Source of the DNA: Hetaerina americana
Lineage: Eukaryota > Arthropoda > Insecta > Odonata > Calopterygidae
DNA: 64,000 nt
NCBI GenBank assembly: GCA_022747635.1
Contig: JAKTNV010000060.1
Coordinates: 2,855,844-2,919,843 of the forward strand
Direction of reading: 5' to 3'
Shown here: piece by piece, positions 41,601 through 56,600 of the stretch
Position numbering within the stretch: position 1 is the first letter of the stretch
How the letters are laid out: each line of letters begins with the position of its first letter
Program-made: the position numbers and the translations under genes
The notes under the pieces: generated by a model
Database searches by the model: none
What the model was told of the DNA's origin: nothing
The model's input: only the letters and a program-made list of their open reading frames with translations

Positions 41601-44600
41601 ATTGTAAACTCAAAACGTAACTCTGATCACTATTTTCCTACATAACTTGTGTCAAAATGGGACTGGGCTCAAAATTATTTCAAATAAATGGCCTATATTT
41701 ATTTCATCTACAATAAAAAAATCATGTACGTACTACCTACATTGTTTCAAAATGCAATAGTTATATCTCATGACCGACTGAGAAATGCCTGGAACAAGCT
41801 GCCTTATTGAAGGTGAGGAATAGGAGGGAGGAAATTGGTGGATGAAGTAGATGGAGAGTCTCTAACAGAAACTAATAAGTTTTGAATATATTTTATGATA
41901 CCTGGAGTGAATGCTCCTTCAGACTTACGACAAGTAAAGGATCCTTAGTTTTTCTGTAGAGAATTTAGACCAGCCAAGAAACATTGGATGAACTGTTTTG
42001 GAGATGGTTGGGAGGGAGGGGGAGAAAACATGATCTTTTAAAGGGATAGAGGATGTGGAGCTAATGGCTGTTGAAGAAATTGTCACAAGAAGAGAATCCT
42101 ATAGCCAATAAAAATAATTAAGAAGAACTCCAATACCGGTATTTCGGTCACCTGGTGACCGAAATACCGGTATTGGAGTTCTTCTTAATTATTTTTATTG
42201 GCTATAGGATTCTCTTCTTGTGACAATTTTTTTAAAGGGATTGCAAAAAATATTGAACAATACACCTATTCCCTTCTTCATTAACATGAGAATCTGAGAG
42301 TATTTATGGTATTTATCCCCAGTACACATATAGAGAAAAACAAACTAACCCAGGGCCAAAGTCTGCTTTTCTTCTTCCATTTTTAATGCCTAGATTTTCT
42401 TAAATCCAATAATATGGAATAATAATGAGTCTGATAATGTTGAAACTCTAGCCAATATTTTCAATGCATACTTCTGGTCAAAGAATGCACAGTCCGATAC
42501 TAATGAAAAACACTGAATGTAAATATTAATTCGTGTATAATAAAAGAATAGAATTGTTTAGGCCATATAAAATTGCCAAAATCATGTTTTGATATTACCT
42601 CTCTGTCAAGTTCTTTCCTTAGATAAACATTTGCTTCATTCTTTCCGAAGTTGTCAATTCGTAGCATTTCCTGTGCTTCGTGTCCTCTCACTCCAAATAT
42701 GAGAGGGTCACCATCTGGATCCATTCCCCTGAGGCGATATATGAGGCTATCTGGAGAAATAGGATTGAGAAACACATAAGAAGAATATGGATATTATGTT
42801 AAAACACATATTTCTATAGGTTGAGTGAGGAATTTCAAATTTAAAGCGCTATTCTGCCCAAAGCTAGGTGTACTTTTTAGATTGCCTATGACATTTATTC
42901 ATCAATTTAGTACCAGAGTTTGGTAGGGACAGAAAATAAGTAGTGATCTAATTTAATATCACTAGTTATCATTCTAGCCCTATTTAACAATGATTATATT
43001 TAATAACTCCCACTATTGATTATTTAATTTTATTTCAATTTTTGATTTGCTCTGCAAGTCTTTCATATTTTTAAAATTGACATTATTATACTTGAGTAGT
43101 GGATAATGGTTGGTCGGGCATGAAATAATACCATTTAAACCTTAATTGGCATACGTGATTTGAAAGAAAAGCAGATAAAAATTCAAGTTGGAAGTAAACT
43201 TGATATCTGCCTAGGGTATGATTTAGGTGGAATGACATATTCTCTACACTGACATAATCATGTGCTTGGAAGGGAGGTTACAGTCAAAATAGGTAAATAA
43301 TCCAAGAAATAGTGGAGGGGAAAGAATGAGTGTTATGACTTTGAAAATGATAGGTCGGGTATGGGGGCAAAGAAGGGGTTAATGACTCAAAGATTTGGTC
43401 AAATTAACCCAAGGTCCTACTTGATCAGATTATATGGCTTGCCCTAGACCCACAAGATCGGCACACCACTCAGGCCGATTTTGAGTGCCATCAGTTCCCC
43501 ACCTATAACTAAGTGAAGCACCTCACCAGCATTCTGGTGCCACATGTAGGCTGCTGCTACATGGGAAGGAGACACTGAACGAATTCCAGCGACATATAAA
43601 CGGCCAACACTAGAACATCTCCTTCACAGTGAAATTGAAAATCGAGGGCAAACTCCCTTGCCTTGACATTCTGATTCAAAGAAAGAATGATGGTACACTG
43701 GGACATGGGGTGCATCGTAAGCCGATGCATAGGGGTCTATACCTGAATGGAAAGAGACACCACTATCCAGCCCAGTGGCGAGAAGTACTGAACACACTAC
43801 TTCAACGAGCCAGGGCCATCGCCGACAAGAACAGTTTGCCGGAGGAGATAAGCCACCTCAAGACAACCTACCTCCAAAACGGCTATAGCGGATGCGACAT
43901 CTCTTTGTCTCTTAAACGGTCCTTCAACCCGCGAGTACGCTTGACGCAGGAGGATAAGGAAAAGGAGAAACCAATAGCCAGGGCCTCCTTGCCATATGCC
44001 ACCTCGATTTCCGGAAAAGTATCCAGGATATTGGAGAGGTTTAAAATCGAGGCCGTCCACAAACCACCGGGAAAAATTAGAAATCTGCTCATCAGAGCCA
44101 AGGACCCAATCGGCCTTAAGACCCAAGGCATTTACCAAGTCCCTTGTGCCTGCGGAGACGTCTACATTGGAGAGACGGGCCGGACCATTGAGACCAGGTT
44201 AGAGGAACTACCAGCGATACCTATGGCTGGTGCAGTTGGAGAAATCAGCCATCACTGAACACAGCGTTGGGATGGATCAATCCGTTAACTTCGATGGAAC
44301 AAGGTTACTTGGCCCGCTCCGGTGGTTACTGGGACCGTATCATTAAAGAGGTAATTGAAATACGAATGGCGAGTCTTAATTTCAATAGAGATTCCGGCTA
44401 TTCCCTCAGCAACGAGAGGAAACTGGTGCTGAAGAAGATTGGAGAAGGATAAACAAAACGGCACCATGGCGACCAATTGGGAGGCTGATTTTCGTGAACT
44501 CACTGAATATCGAAGTGTTATGACTATATATTTACCAGAATAATCCATCACTTTGATATTCTCTGAGTTAAACTTTTCCTCCCTATAAATTCAGGCTTAG

Positions 44601-47600
44601 CCCCATGTGACTTTTTCCTGTTCCCCAGTCTAAAGGTTTTCACTGGAAAAACTATATGCCCATACATCTTAATTGTGATAAGCTAATGTATAATATTTTA
44701 CTTGCTATGGTGACAATTCACGAAGCAACAAAATTTTTTCGGCATTAAGGATGCCTTGAAGAACTACGGACATTTCGATCGTAGCACACTCTGGTTAGTT
44801 TACACCATAAGTGCAAACAAAACTTCAACAATTTTACAGCTGGCTCCGCAAATTCATCATTATGAATGACAATTACTGTAATTTATTCATCGAAATTCAT
44901 AATAATGGTAGCATGCGTAATCTCACGTTTATTAGCAATAAGAACGAAATTCATGGACAAAATTCAGTTTTACAAAAAACTCTTGTTGAAAACAGAGTTA
45001 AAAACACTAGCGATTGGATATAATTATCGGTAAAATTATCGTTTCAAATTCTGGGTCAGCTATTTTCTCACGCGCGCCTGGCGTCGTATTCCTGGACCAC
45101 CCTACGATCATTATCTTGTTCAGGTGGCATAATCATGCGGTCGAAAATTGTGCATGTATGCATATAAGCTAAAAATCATGAAAATGTCATTGTAAAGCTG
45201 ACTGACATCATCTGCAAACTCAATATATAGCAAATCATCCTCATGTTGTTTCTTGTAGCCGAGCACGCCTCCGTTAAAAAACCTATGGCGAAGAATTATT
45301 CGCAAAGAGAAGAAAAATCCTGCTGCTTTCCCATTGGAGAGCATATCTTGGTTCTGCTTTAGTTTGCCCATTAGAACCAATATTTATCTCCTTATCAGTC
45401 GCCACCTAGATTTTTTATAAGTCGCTCCCTGTCTGCACTCTTGCTTCCAAGAATTAAGAATTCATCCCATCACTGCCGCGAGAGAATTCCTCTGCCTGCG
45501 CCTGTCGATGGATTTAATTTGAGTGAGCGTTTCTGAATGATTGAGGATTTCATTTATTTCCCCATTGCTCGGGAAAAGCGCACCAAAACCTGCACCACTC
45601 GCTGCCAAACTCCTACGTGCTGTTGCGCCTGCCTCTAAGTCAATTACGCTCTCATCTCACGGAACCGCCCTCTCATCTTCATTCTAGTCCGTCGATACTA
45701 ACTAACTCGCAATGTAACTAAAAACCAGTTTCCATCTCCGATTCCCTAACCAGTTGGATGCCAACTTTTTCTTCCTGATCGAGAAAGTGACCAACGGCAT
45801 CTCCTGAAGATGTTTTCGCACGGCGACCTACTCCCTGAACGCAACTGAGCGTCGTGACGCATTGAAAACTTATTGCTCACCCTTTTGATGGATACATTTA
45901 TCAGCCGGAGAAACATTAGGGTATTGGTTCCGTAATAAGTTATCTTGATTTCCCGTTCGACGAATAAACGTTATCTACTGAAGGGATACTATTCATTACA
46001 TAGGGTTTCAATAAGATTCGTAGTAGTAGTATTTAGGGGAGGTGACCGACAGCTGAGGTCATTTGCGCCATAGGGGATGGACAGGAAAGAAGGGTGGAGA
46101 GAAACCTACTAGTTGACCCGGCCCGGGGCAGCTGATAGATAATAAGATATTCCTTAAATAAGTGTAATAGATCGGCAAAGTGTTAATCAGGAAGCTCTAA
46201 AAGTAAAGATAGCTCATCCATCTCCTCGTTCTGAATTCTTCACCAACCCATGGGAAAATATAACGTACGGGTTAGACCAGTTCAGCTACGGTTTCTCTTC
46301 TTTCTCGCCTGTATTCCTACATGGCATTATCATCCATTTAGTCACAATGCCATAGCAAATGTCCACCCAAGCATAAAATATGTCACTTGCAAATTGATTA
46401 CATTGAGTGACATGCCTTCCTGTTAATGAGCCCAACAGCCTTAGCATAATCATCTAATCATCAACAAAGGAATAGCAGGCTTTAGGCCCACTGGTGAAGA
46501 ATATAATCGGCTTTCATTGCCTGCGACCACTCATTTTCCCGCGCCGCCATGCGATCCACTCGAGGTCATCCTCTACACCATAAATATCACAGTTATCAAC
46601 CCAAAGGTCGGTTTGACAAGTAACGGTAGAGATCAACTATAAGTTGTATTACTAAGCCCAAACATGTGTGAAATTCACATATTAGGGTAGGGGGCCAGAT
46701 AGTTTCCCTGAGCCACCTTTGTTTCCCAGGGAGATCTAGAACCCGAAAAATCTTAAAGCTTGGGTGAAACTGATACTCTACACCATAAACTCTAGGTTTT
46801 CGTACATATTCTCAATATACGTTAGTATCCATAGCTTTCCACCACCTTAGAGACCAATATTTATTTTTCATTTAGGTAATATACTGGTTGAGGTAGGTTT
46901 TAGATGGACACAACTACCAAAGAACTATCTTCTCTCTCCAAACAAAACACGACCCAACAAACTACTCTACCAGTACAAGTCTCCCTCCATCTCCGTATAC
47001 TTCCTTCCTCCCTTCGTTCCGCCCAACATCCCTATCTTATTCCTGCCCCATCCTCGCTTTCCTAAAATTCACAGTCTCTATCACAGTCTTCAACATCCGA
47101 CACCCGATCAATATGCTTTTCATCCATCTATCCTCTCTCCTTATGGTTTCTCTTAACAATCCTCTCTTCTACCCCACCGTACCCAGCATATCCGCACTTT
47201 TTTCATTTCTACATCTACATAATACCCCGCAAGCCGCCTCAAGGGCGTGCGGCGGGGGTTTTTAGGTAACCCACCCATAAAAAGGAACAAAACCACTTGC
47301 CAAATCAACGCATACATGCAAAACTATAACCACAGTGGCGTATTCATTCATGCAAAAATCCTTTCATTCAACATGCATGCAGAGACATACTATCATCTAA
47401 CAAATAATGGCACCATAGGATGCAGCATGAAATTAATCCAATAACGGGAAAGCTAGAATTTGAAAAACAGGAAGGCGCAATTCCACTACCATATGGACAT
47501 GCAAAAACAACGGTCTCTTCCCCAAGGACACAGGTAGGGATTGTGACCCAACGCTGCAGGTAGCGGGAGGGTCCCCTCACGGAGAGAGACGAGGGATGGA

Positions 47601-50600
47601 AGGGGAAAGTAAAAAACAAACAAAGCAGGGTAAGAAATACTGTTAAGAGCACTTCATTATCTAATGGCATTCTAATGTGGTCATGCGGAAAGAAAGGGTT
47701 TTGACAGCAAAACACACAAGGTTAGTGAAAGTCCATGCAATTGAGTAGAACTAATTATTCTCTAGACGCTGAGGGTGGCAAGTGGAATTTCTGCTATCTA
47801 TAGCTCTGTAGTTGCTATCCCATATTGTCCGTGGGATGAAAGAGTCCTTGAGTCTGCTAGTTTTGGCATCTATTTCCCGAATTTTATGTACATGATCCAA
47901 GCAATTAACGTATTCTCTAGATTTCAAAAAAGCCTTGGATAAGGTCCCACACAATAAACTGCTTCACAAAATTAAATACTATGGAATCAATGAGAATATT
48001 ATTAAATGGATTAGAAATTTCTTGCCAAATCGCAAACAAATAATATTCATCGATGGGTTGTGCTCAACGGATAGAGATGCAACTTTGGGCGTCCCCCAGG
48101 GAAGTGTAATAGGGCCCCTTCTGTTCTTAATATACATTAATGACTTAAGTACACACGTTAGCAGAAATCTCAGGTTATTTGGAGCGGCCTTCCAAATACC
48201 GACTTTCGAGGTATACCGCACCAGTGTGTGCGAGGTCTGTTAAAACAATATCACGAATTTTGAACTTTCGCGGGTTAGTATATTTGATTTTCGATTTTTT
48301 TTGCGTTATGTTGGTACTTGTCTCTCACTTATGCCGAAAAGTTGGGCCAATTTGAATGTACAATTAATTGTTCACAGCTGTTTTGCTTCAACGTGTTTAG
48401 GCTTGTCTTCGATTTTTGCAGGTTCCAAAAAATGGATCAAAGAATCTGTATCAAATTACGCGTGAAAAACAAAATTAAGGGTGCGGACGCATTCCGAATA
48501 TTGACTGTGGCACATGGAGAAGCTACCTTGGACCGAAGCAACGTTTACCAGTGGTAAAAAATGTTCACAGAGGGCCGAGAAGATGTGAACGACGGAGACC
48601 GTGCCGGACGCCCGAGAACGTCAACAACAGAGGAAAACATCGATGAAGTGAAGGAAATAGTATTGGCAAATCGTCGAATCACCGTCAGAGAAGTTGCTGA
48701 GGACCTAAATATATCGATTGATTGGCTCGTGCCATTCGATTTTTACCAATGATTTGGGCATGACGCGGGTCGCCGCGAAATTTGTACCAAAATCGCTCAA
48801 TTTCGACCAAAATCAGCCACGCATTAACATTGCTAATGAAGTGTTGTACTCTGTCCGCGACGACCCAAATTTGCTCCAGAGGGTCATAACTGGTGACGAA
48901 TCATGGGGTTATGGTTATGGCGTGGAAACTCCCAAACTCCCAATCATCCCAGTGGAAGCTGCAGCACGAGCCAAGACCGAAAAAGCGCGTCAAGTTTGAT
49001 CGAATGTGAAAGTTTTGTGTACAGTTTTCTTCGATTGCAGGGTTGTGGTGTATCATCAGTTCTTGCCACAGGGTAGAACGGTAGATAAGGAATATTACCT
49101 GCAAGTTATGCGCAATTTACGCGAAGCAATCCGCCACAAACGCCCGGATTTGTGGAAGAACAAATATTGGTTTTTGCACCATGACAACGCCCCTGCTTAC
49201 ACATCGTTGTTTGTGCGCGAATGTTTGGTCAAAAACAACACACTAATGATGCCGCAGCCACCGCATTCCCCAGATCTGGCCCCCAGTGACTTTTTCTTGT
49301 TCCCGAAACTGAAGAGGCCCATGAAAGGACGACGCTACGCTACGATTGACGAGAGAAAGACTGCATCGAAGGAGGAGCTGAACAATATCACAAAAACTGA
49401 TTTTTTGAAGTGCTTCGAGGATCGGAAAAAACGTTGGCACAAGTGTATAATATCTAATGGGGATTACTTTGATGGGGATAAAATATATATTCATGAATAA
49501 ATAAATGATTTTTGAAAAAACGCGAAAGTCGAGATACTTTTTGAACCGATCTCGTAAGTCATTAAAGCAAACATTGGGCTCCCCCCACTGCTTTGCTCGC
49601 TACACGCAAACGTAAGTTACTTTCTGGACAGCTCACTCGATTCCACCTTCACCACCATTCCCGTGTTTGTCTTGTACATGCGTTTCTCTCCCTTTTCTTA
49701 TATTTTTATTAATTTGAATGAACATATATGTGTATGTTGTAAATGGGTCTTACGGATGTGATAATAACTTAAACGGAGAAGAGAGATAACGTGAGCGAAC
49801 AAAAACACAGAGAAACGCATACAAATGAAACTCGCACCTATTCCGAATTTCCGGTGTCCTAACCATCTTCCTCTGGAGAAAGAAGGCACTGAAGGCGTTT
49901 CAAGGTTAGAGGGCGAGGACACTGGAATATGCGACAGTGAAGCACACCTCTAAATATTAGGATTAATAACCACCGTGCCTCATGCAAGAATTTTTGTGTG
50001 CGCACTTCCGCAGCAGGATGCCCACTGGGTATAGAGACGTTTAGACACCGAGGTGGTGGCTCTTATCATACCCACCGCCACGCTAGACAGTTACGAACCT
50101 GGGCGTTATTTTCTCCCGAGACCAAAATATCATGAATTAAAAGGGCCAATTGTGTCTCCCAAGATCTACCCCTTCGGAAACCATTGTTTAAGGAAAATCT
50201 GAGATTCGAGATATTTCATGATTGAACTTACAATTATTTGCTCTAATATATTGAATGAGATGGAGGTGAAGAATAGGGTTCGATAATTACTAGTATCTTT
50301 TCTGTCACCTTATTTAAATATAGGCGTGGTATTGGCCACTATTCAGTCTTTGGGTACCACGCGATCATTAACAAATTTATTAAATATTATTTCCAAATAA
50401 GGAGCTTTTTCTGAGGCCATTGTTTTGAATACGTGAGCAGGGATTACATCAGGGCATGGCAATTAGTTTGGACTAATTTCTTGAAGTTTGCGTTCGATTC
50501 CAAGAGAATGCATTACAATTTTAGACATGGGGTCATGGAAGCGATTGGATAGAGACACGAATTGTTTCTGTGAACGATCATAGAAAAGGTAATGAAATAG

Positions 50601-53600
50601 TGGTTTAATGCACTAGCTTTTTATATACTTGTGTTAGGTTTTTCACCATCTACATCTACATCTACATAATACCCCGCAAGCCGCCGCAAGGGCGTGTGGC
50701 GGGGGTGTTAGGTCACCAACCGTAAAAAAGAAAAATACCACATGCAAAAAAAAAAAAAAACAACACGGAAAATTACACCCACAGCAGCGCACACACTCAT
50801 GCAAAAATCCCTTCATCCAATACTCATGCAAACAGGCACCATTGCTATAGCACCAAAATTCCTTTGGGTTATCGCCCAAATATTCACTAAATCTGTAATT
50901 TTTAAATTTTGTTAACGCCTGGCATGCCTTCCTTGCTAACGCTTTTGCTGTTTTAGAGTTTCGTATTATATAATTTCGTTAATAGCTGGACTTGTCCATG
51001 CGTGATGTCATCATTTTGGAATACCATGTTCTTTGATGTTTTAATTCTTTGTGCAATTCTATCTTGAAACATATAGGTTCCTTCCTGTTACTTTTCAAAG
51101 CGCTACGCAAGTATTTTTGTTTTTCAGACCGCGTGATGTTGAGCACTCCATAAACTCTCACTGTCTCTGTTGCTTTCCCTAAATAAACCGTAAGACTGCT
51201 GTAGCTCACGCCTCAATCCGTCGTAGCCGGCCCCTTCAAACAAGTAAATCTTTCATTTGGGTTTCTAATTTTTCTCAGTGATCATATTCAATTTAACTTG
51301 CATTATTGAGCCCTTTTGTTGCTATATTAAGGACGTCTTCGGATAAATGTTTTGGTACATAAGTAAAAATATCTTTATAAAGTCCTAGAGGCTGTGTCCA
51401 TCAAAAACATGCCTTAAATAGTAGAATACCAATAAGAGTTGTCCTTATTTTATCATGTGAAGGTACTTCTTTCTTGTACTACCGTTATAGCTTAAGCTTA
51501 AGTTAATACTCTTGATCGGCTGTAACAGGAAAAAGTGAATGCCAGAAAATAATATAAATTTGACTTCTGTTTCACAACTCAACTTTGTTAAAACACGAAT
51601 CCAAAAAAAAAGACGCAATAGTCTGAATGACACTAGGGGTAAACTCTCACTTGGAAGTGTAATAGGGCCTCTTCTGTTCTTAATATACATTAATGACTTA
51701 AGCACACACGTTGGTAGCAATCTGAGGTTATTTGCTGACGACACGGTGGTATACAGGGAAATAAGGAGCCAGCTAGATCGCGAGCTACTCTCTAGAGACT
51801 TAGACAATATCTCGGAATGGTGCAATAAATGGGGATTAACACTTAATATAGATAAATGCGCAGTTATGAAATTTTGGCACAAAGGAAGCGAGGAACAGGA
51901 TATAAACTACAAAATAGAGGGTTCAGTATTGACTACGGCAAATCAAGTTAAATATTTGGGGGTTGTTCTAACACCACGCCTTCCATGGGGAGCACATATC
52001 AGGACAATATGCGGATCAGCTTTAAAGAAACTTGGCTTCATAAAACGGGTGGTGGGGAAATGTAATGAAAAAGTTAAAGAGAGGTGTTATTTTGCTCTAG
52101 TTGGACCTCATTTGGAATATGCCGCAAGTATTTGGGATCCTTGGGAGAAAATTTGGCAAAAAGAATTAGATAAAGTCCAGAGAAAATCCGCTAGATTCGT
52201 TAAAAATTGTTATGATAAGAACACAAGTGTGACAGATCTCTTAGGGGATTTAGGCTGGGAACCACTTGAAGTGCGGAGAGAACAAGCGAGGCTTAGACTT
52301 TCAGAAAGGTTCAGAACAAACGAGTTTAACTATGACACTGAAGGAATTCTAATGGCCCCACACTACTTAGGTAGATCAGACCACAAAGATAAACTAAGGG
52401 AGATAGATTCCAGGACAGATAGGAACAAATACTCATTCTTTCCCCGAACAATCAGAAATCATAATAGTAAGAAACCGAAGTCAGTTTGGAAATATTGAAA
52501 ACATTGAATTTACAAGTTGGAGCTGAATTAAACACTGTAAAGCTGTTAGGTATACTATCAGGTGCATAGGTATGTAAGATGTAGTTTGAGCGTTTGCATG
52601 TGTGGGGTGTAAGTGTTCTTGCATGAATGTATGCCATTTTTTTGGTGGATGTATGAATTTGTTGTTCTAGCATGCGGTTTTTTTTTCTTTTCTAAATCAC
52701 GGGTGGTGTCCTAACACCCCCCGCCACACGCCCTTGCGGCGGCTTGCGGGGTATTAAGTAGAAGTAGAAGTAGAACAGTGTGAATATGCTACATTTTATT
52801 ACACTGCAAACAAGAGAGGAAGAAACCGTGTTAATTCAATTGTAAATAAAAATATTAAGGCTAGGTGACCTACGACAGTGACATAGTAATAGGTATAAAG
52901 ATAAGAGTCTGCAACCAAACACCGTCTAGTCATTCAGGTGTACATACTAACACGCGACTATAGTGAGTGATAGGGAAGTAGAGGAAGTGTATGAGAGAGT
53001 AGAGAAAATGAGGAGAAACGAAGGACAAGGATGCTGCAATATTATAGTGGGTGACTGTAACGCGAATACCAGGGGAGAGGTGTTGAAAGGAGGGCAGTAT
53101 GGACGTGGCGAGAGGAATGAGAGAGGTGACAGAATGGCAGAGTTCTGTAGATAAAATAAGTTAATAACCACAAATACTACGTTTTCAAATCTAAAGAGGA
53201 GAAGGCAGTGGGAAATAGATTTATAGATGACTGAATAGTGAACTAAGAAGCGAGACAGATAAAGGTTGGGAAAAATGGCTAAAAAAAGAATGTGCACAAA
53301 GAGAAGAGCTGGAGCGTAGAGGAAGGCATATTTAGTGACTTAGTGATTTAATACAAAGTGATTAATATAACTTGGAATGGCCATGGAACATCGGGAGCAC
53401 AGCCAGCAGGTATGAAGATAGGGAACAAACAAGGAAGGAAATATAGTAAGGGAGGAGAAAGAAGTACTGGAAATATGGCGGGAGTACACGGGAGATCTTC
53501 ACAAGACTAGTGAAAAATCTGGACAGCTAAATGTGGAGGAGTACGAGGTGGACAAAGGCTGCGGGTGCGCCCAAACCCCTCCGTTAGGTGCCTAAATCGC

Positions 53601-56600
53601 TCAAATTTAGGGAGAAAGCCATCTTAAAGGGTATTCAAACTCGTTAGGCAGCAAGAGGTCGCGAATTTTGGTGACTTCTTTCCATCACTCATGATGTTCT
53701 CTAAAGCCTACTGATACTCTCTCCTTACCAATTTAGTTAATGCTTCTACATTTCACTTCGTAATCCCCCTCCCTTGCCTTATATTTTTGGATCCGCCGCC
53801 ACTGCCCTATCTTTTAAAATTGGATGCTACACTCCTTTAGTACTAAATTGTGATCAGAGGCCGCATCTGCTGCCGGTAAGCTTTGTGAATTGATCACGTT
53901 GTTCCTAAATCTGTGGCTAACCGTAATATAATCTAGCTGATACCTTTCTGAGTCACCATGCATTATCCATTTATACCTACGCCTTTCATGATGTTTAAAA
54001 AAGGTGTTGGTGACGACTAACCCCTGTCTCCTGCAGAACTCAACTGCTTTCTCCCCACGCTCATTCCTAGTACCTAAGCCGTAATCCCCCACCACATCAT
54101 CATCTCTTCTTTCGCCTATCGTCGCATTCTAATCCCCCAGCACTCTCAGTTGTTTCCCTGAAGAAACGCTCGCGGTGATGCCCTCTAACTGATCGTATAC
54201 ACTATCGACTTCTTCCACCTTATGATTGATTACCTGGTGGCATGTATACCTGAACAATGACCACGTTCGTCGGTTCTGCTTTCATCTTTACTGATATTAT
54301 TCCATCCGTTACTCACTCTATGCGCTTCTTACTGCCCATTTCCGTTATCCTCCCATCTCACCTCGCATAGACCTAAAATATCTATATTTCCTCTTTCCAT
54401 TTTTCGCTTTATATTCTCTTATTTTCCTTTCCTCAGCAATGTCCTAACGTTCCAAGTTCCTATACTAACTGATTCGGTCTTCTTCTTTTGCGTTTTCTGT
54501 GCAGCTGCCCCCGGTTCCGCTTTGCCAGGGTTTCGTGAGATGACGACCGCGGAAGCATAGCCTCTCCCGCAGCCGGGCACGATCTACGGCCTAATGGGAC
54601 GAGTCCCGTAGTTGCCAGGATTCATTTTCTCGGTATTGCCTTTTGTAAAAATCATGGAGTTAATAATTGATGTGTTTTCCCGTGCGTTCCTCAATAATGT
54701 TTATAACTTGACACCATCACACTCAATGGCCGCTCTTTGGGGTCAGAGGCCTTTGCAACCGCCTCATCGAGGAGCAAATACTACGTTGACTACCTTTCGT
54801 CTAGCTACTAACCTTCAATCTATCTGACATGGGTGACCCTAATAGGAACAGTTACTATTACCCCCGCCAGTACTGCCTAAGAGGTCCGCTAAGAAAATCC
54901 GCTAGATTCGTTAAAAATTGTTATGATAAAAACACAAGTGTGACAGGTCTCCTAGGGGATTTAGGCTGGGAACCACTTGAATTGCGGAGAGAACAAGCGA
55001 GGCTTAGACTTTTAGAAAGGTTCAGAACAAACGAGTTTAAATATGACACTGAAGGAATTATAATGGCCCCACACTACTTAGGTAGATCAGACCACAAAGA
55101 TAAACTAAGGGAGATAGATTCCAAGACAGATAGGTACAAATACTCATTCTTTCCCCGAACAATCAGTAATCATAATAGCAAGAAACCGAAGTCACTTTAG
55201 AAATATTAAAAACGTTGAATTTACAAGTCGGAACAAAATTAAACACTATAGAGATGTTAGGTATACTTTCAGGTGCATGTGTATGTTAGTTGGTAGTTTG
55301 AGTGTTTGCATGTGTGTGGGGTGTAAGTGTTCATGCATGAATGTATGCCATGTTTTTTTTTATATATGATTTTGTCGTTATTGCATGCGGTTTTTTTTTT
55401 CTTTTTCTTTTCTAAATTATGGGTGGTGTCCTAGCACCCCCCGCCACACGCCCTTGCGGCGGCTTGCGGGGTATTAAGTAGATGTAGATGTAGATGTAGA
55501 TGTAGAAGAGGTGATCGGATCTCAAAAGCCCTTCCACCACGTCAAGTTTTCAATCCATGGGAGGTAAAAGTATTCAAACCAAAAAAATTAAATGCGCCGA
55601 AAATAACTTATCGTATGATAAAAAGTAGATTGATACAAAGCGATACTTAAAACATATAACAACTACAGGCATGAAGGTACGCCTAAATATAAATAACCTG
55701 CATACAACACAAAATATATCTTAGAACAATTAATGACAAGGTTGTATGACCGTTAAACTACTCTCCAATAAAATACTTTATAATAACATAAAAGCTCTAT
55801 AATTACAGGTATGAAATGCTAAAAGATTTACTAAATTGGGACTATGTATATAAAGTAAATATAGTCTCAAAAATGGCCTAAATAGCTAAATTAAAGGATA
55901 AAATTGGTGAAATTAAGCAAAAAACAAACGAATGAATTCTAAAGTGAACTCAGGAGGATTTTATGGAGGAGTCAGGAGGAATTCCTGGAGGATGGTCAAC
56001 ATGACGGACGATGTGGAAGAGGGTGATGACTATGATGACATGAAGACGAGGGCACAGGAAAGGAGCACATGGCGGAGAAGATGCCTCCATGACCTGGCAA
56101 CCACGGTAGATATCCTATGAATGAATGAAGTAAGAGGGTAGTCAGAAGGGCTAATGTTCAATTGGGCGATAATCAACCTGGGCTCAGGAATACCATCGTA
56201 GTAATGAGATCACTTATAGAGAAGAACATAGAGTTGAATCAGGGTGTATTTGTTTTTTGTATATTTCAAGATGGTTTAAGGTGAATCGGGTAGAATTTAT
56301 GTATGTATTATAGAAAAGAAGGATAGGCGACTCAATCTACAAAAAGTTGAAGGATAGGTGACTCAATGCACAACTTGTACATGTTTCAGATTGCCCAGGT
56401 GCGAGAGGCGGATGGAGAGTCGGAATGGACAGTGTTAGGAAGTGGGGCAAGACCAGTGTGCATTATCACCCTTGCAGTTGTGAGCTTTTGAAGTAGCTAA
56501 GTTACACACAGGAACGACCCATGTTGGGAGGAACTGTCACTGAGTTGGGCGGCTCTTCTGGAAGATGAGTGTTTTAATGCCAATAGCGAGTGACGTTGCA

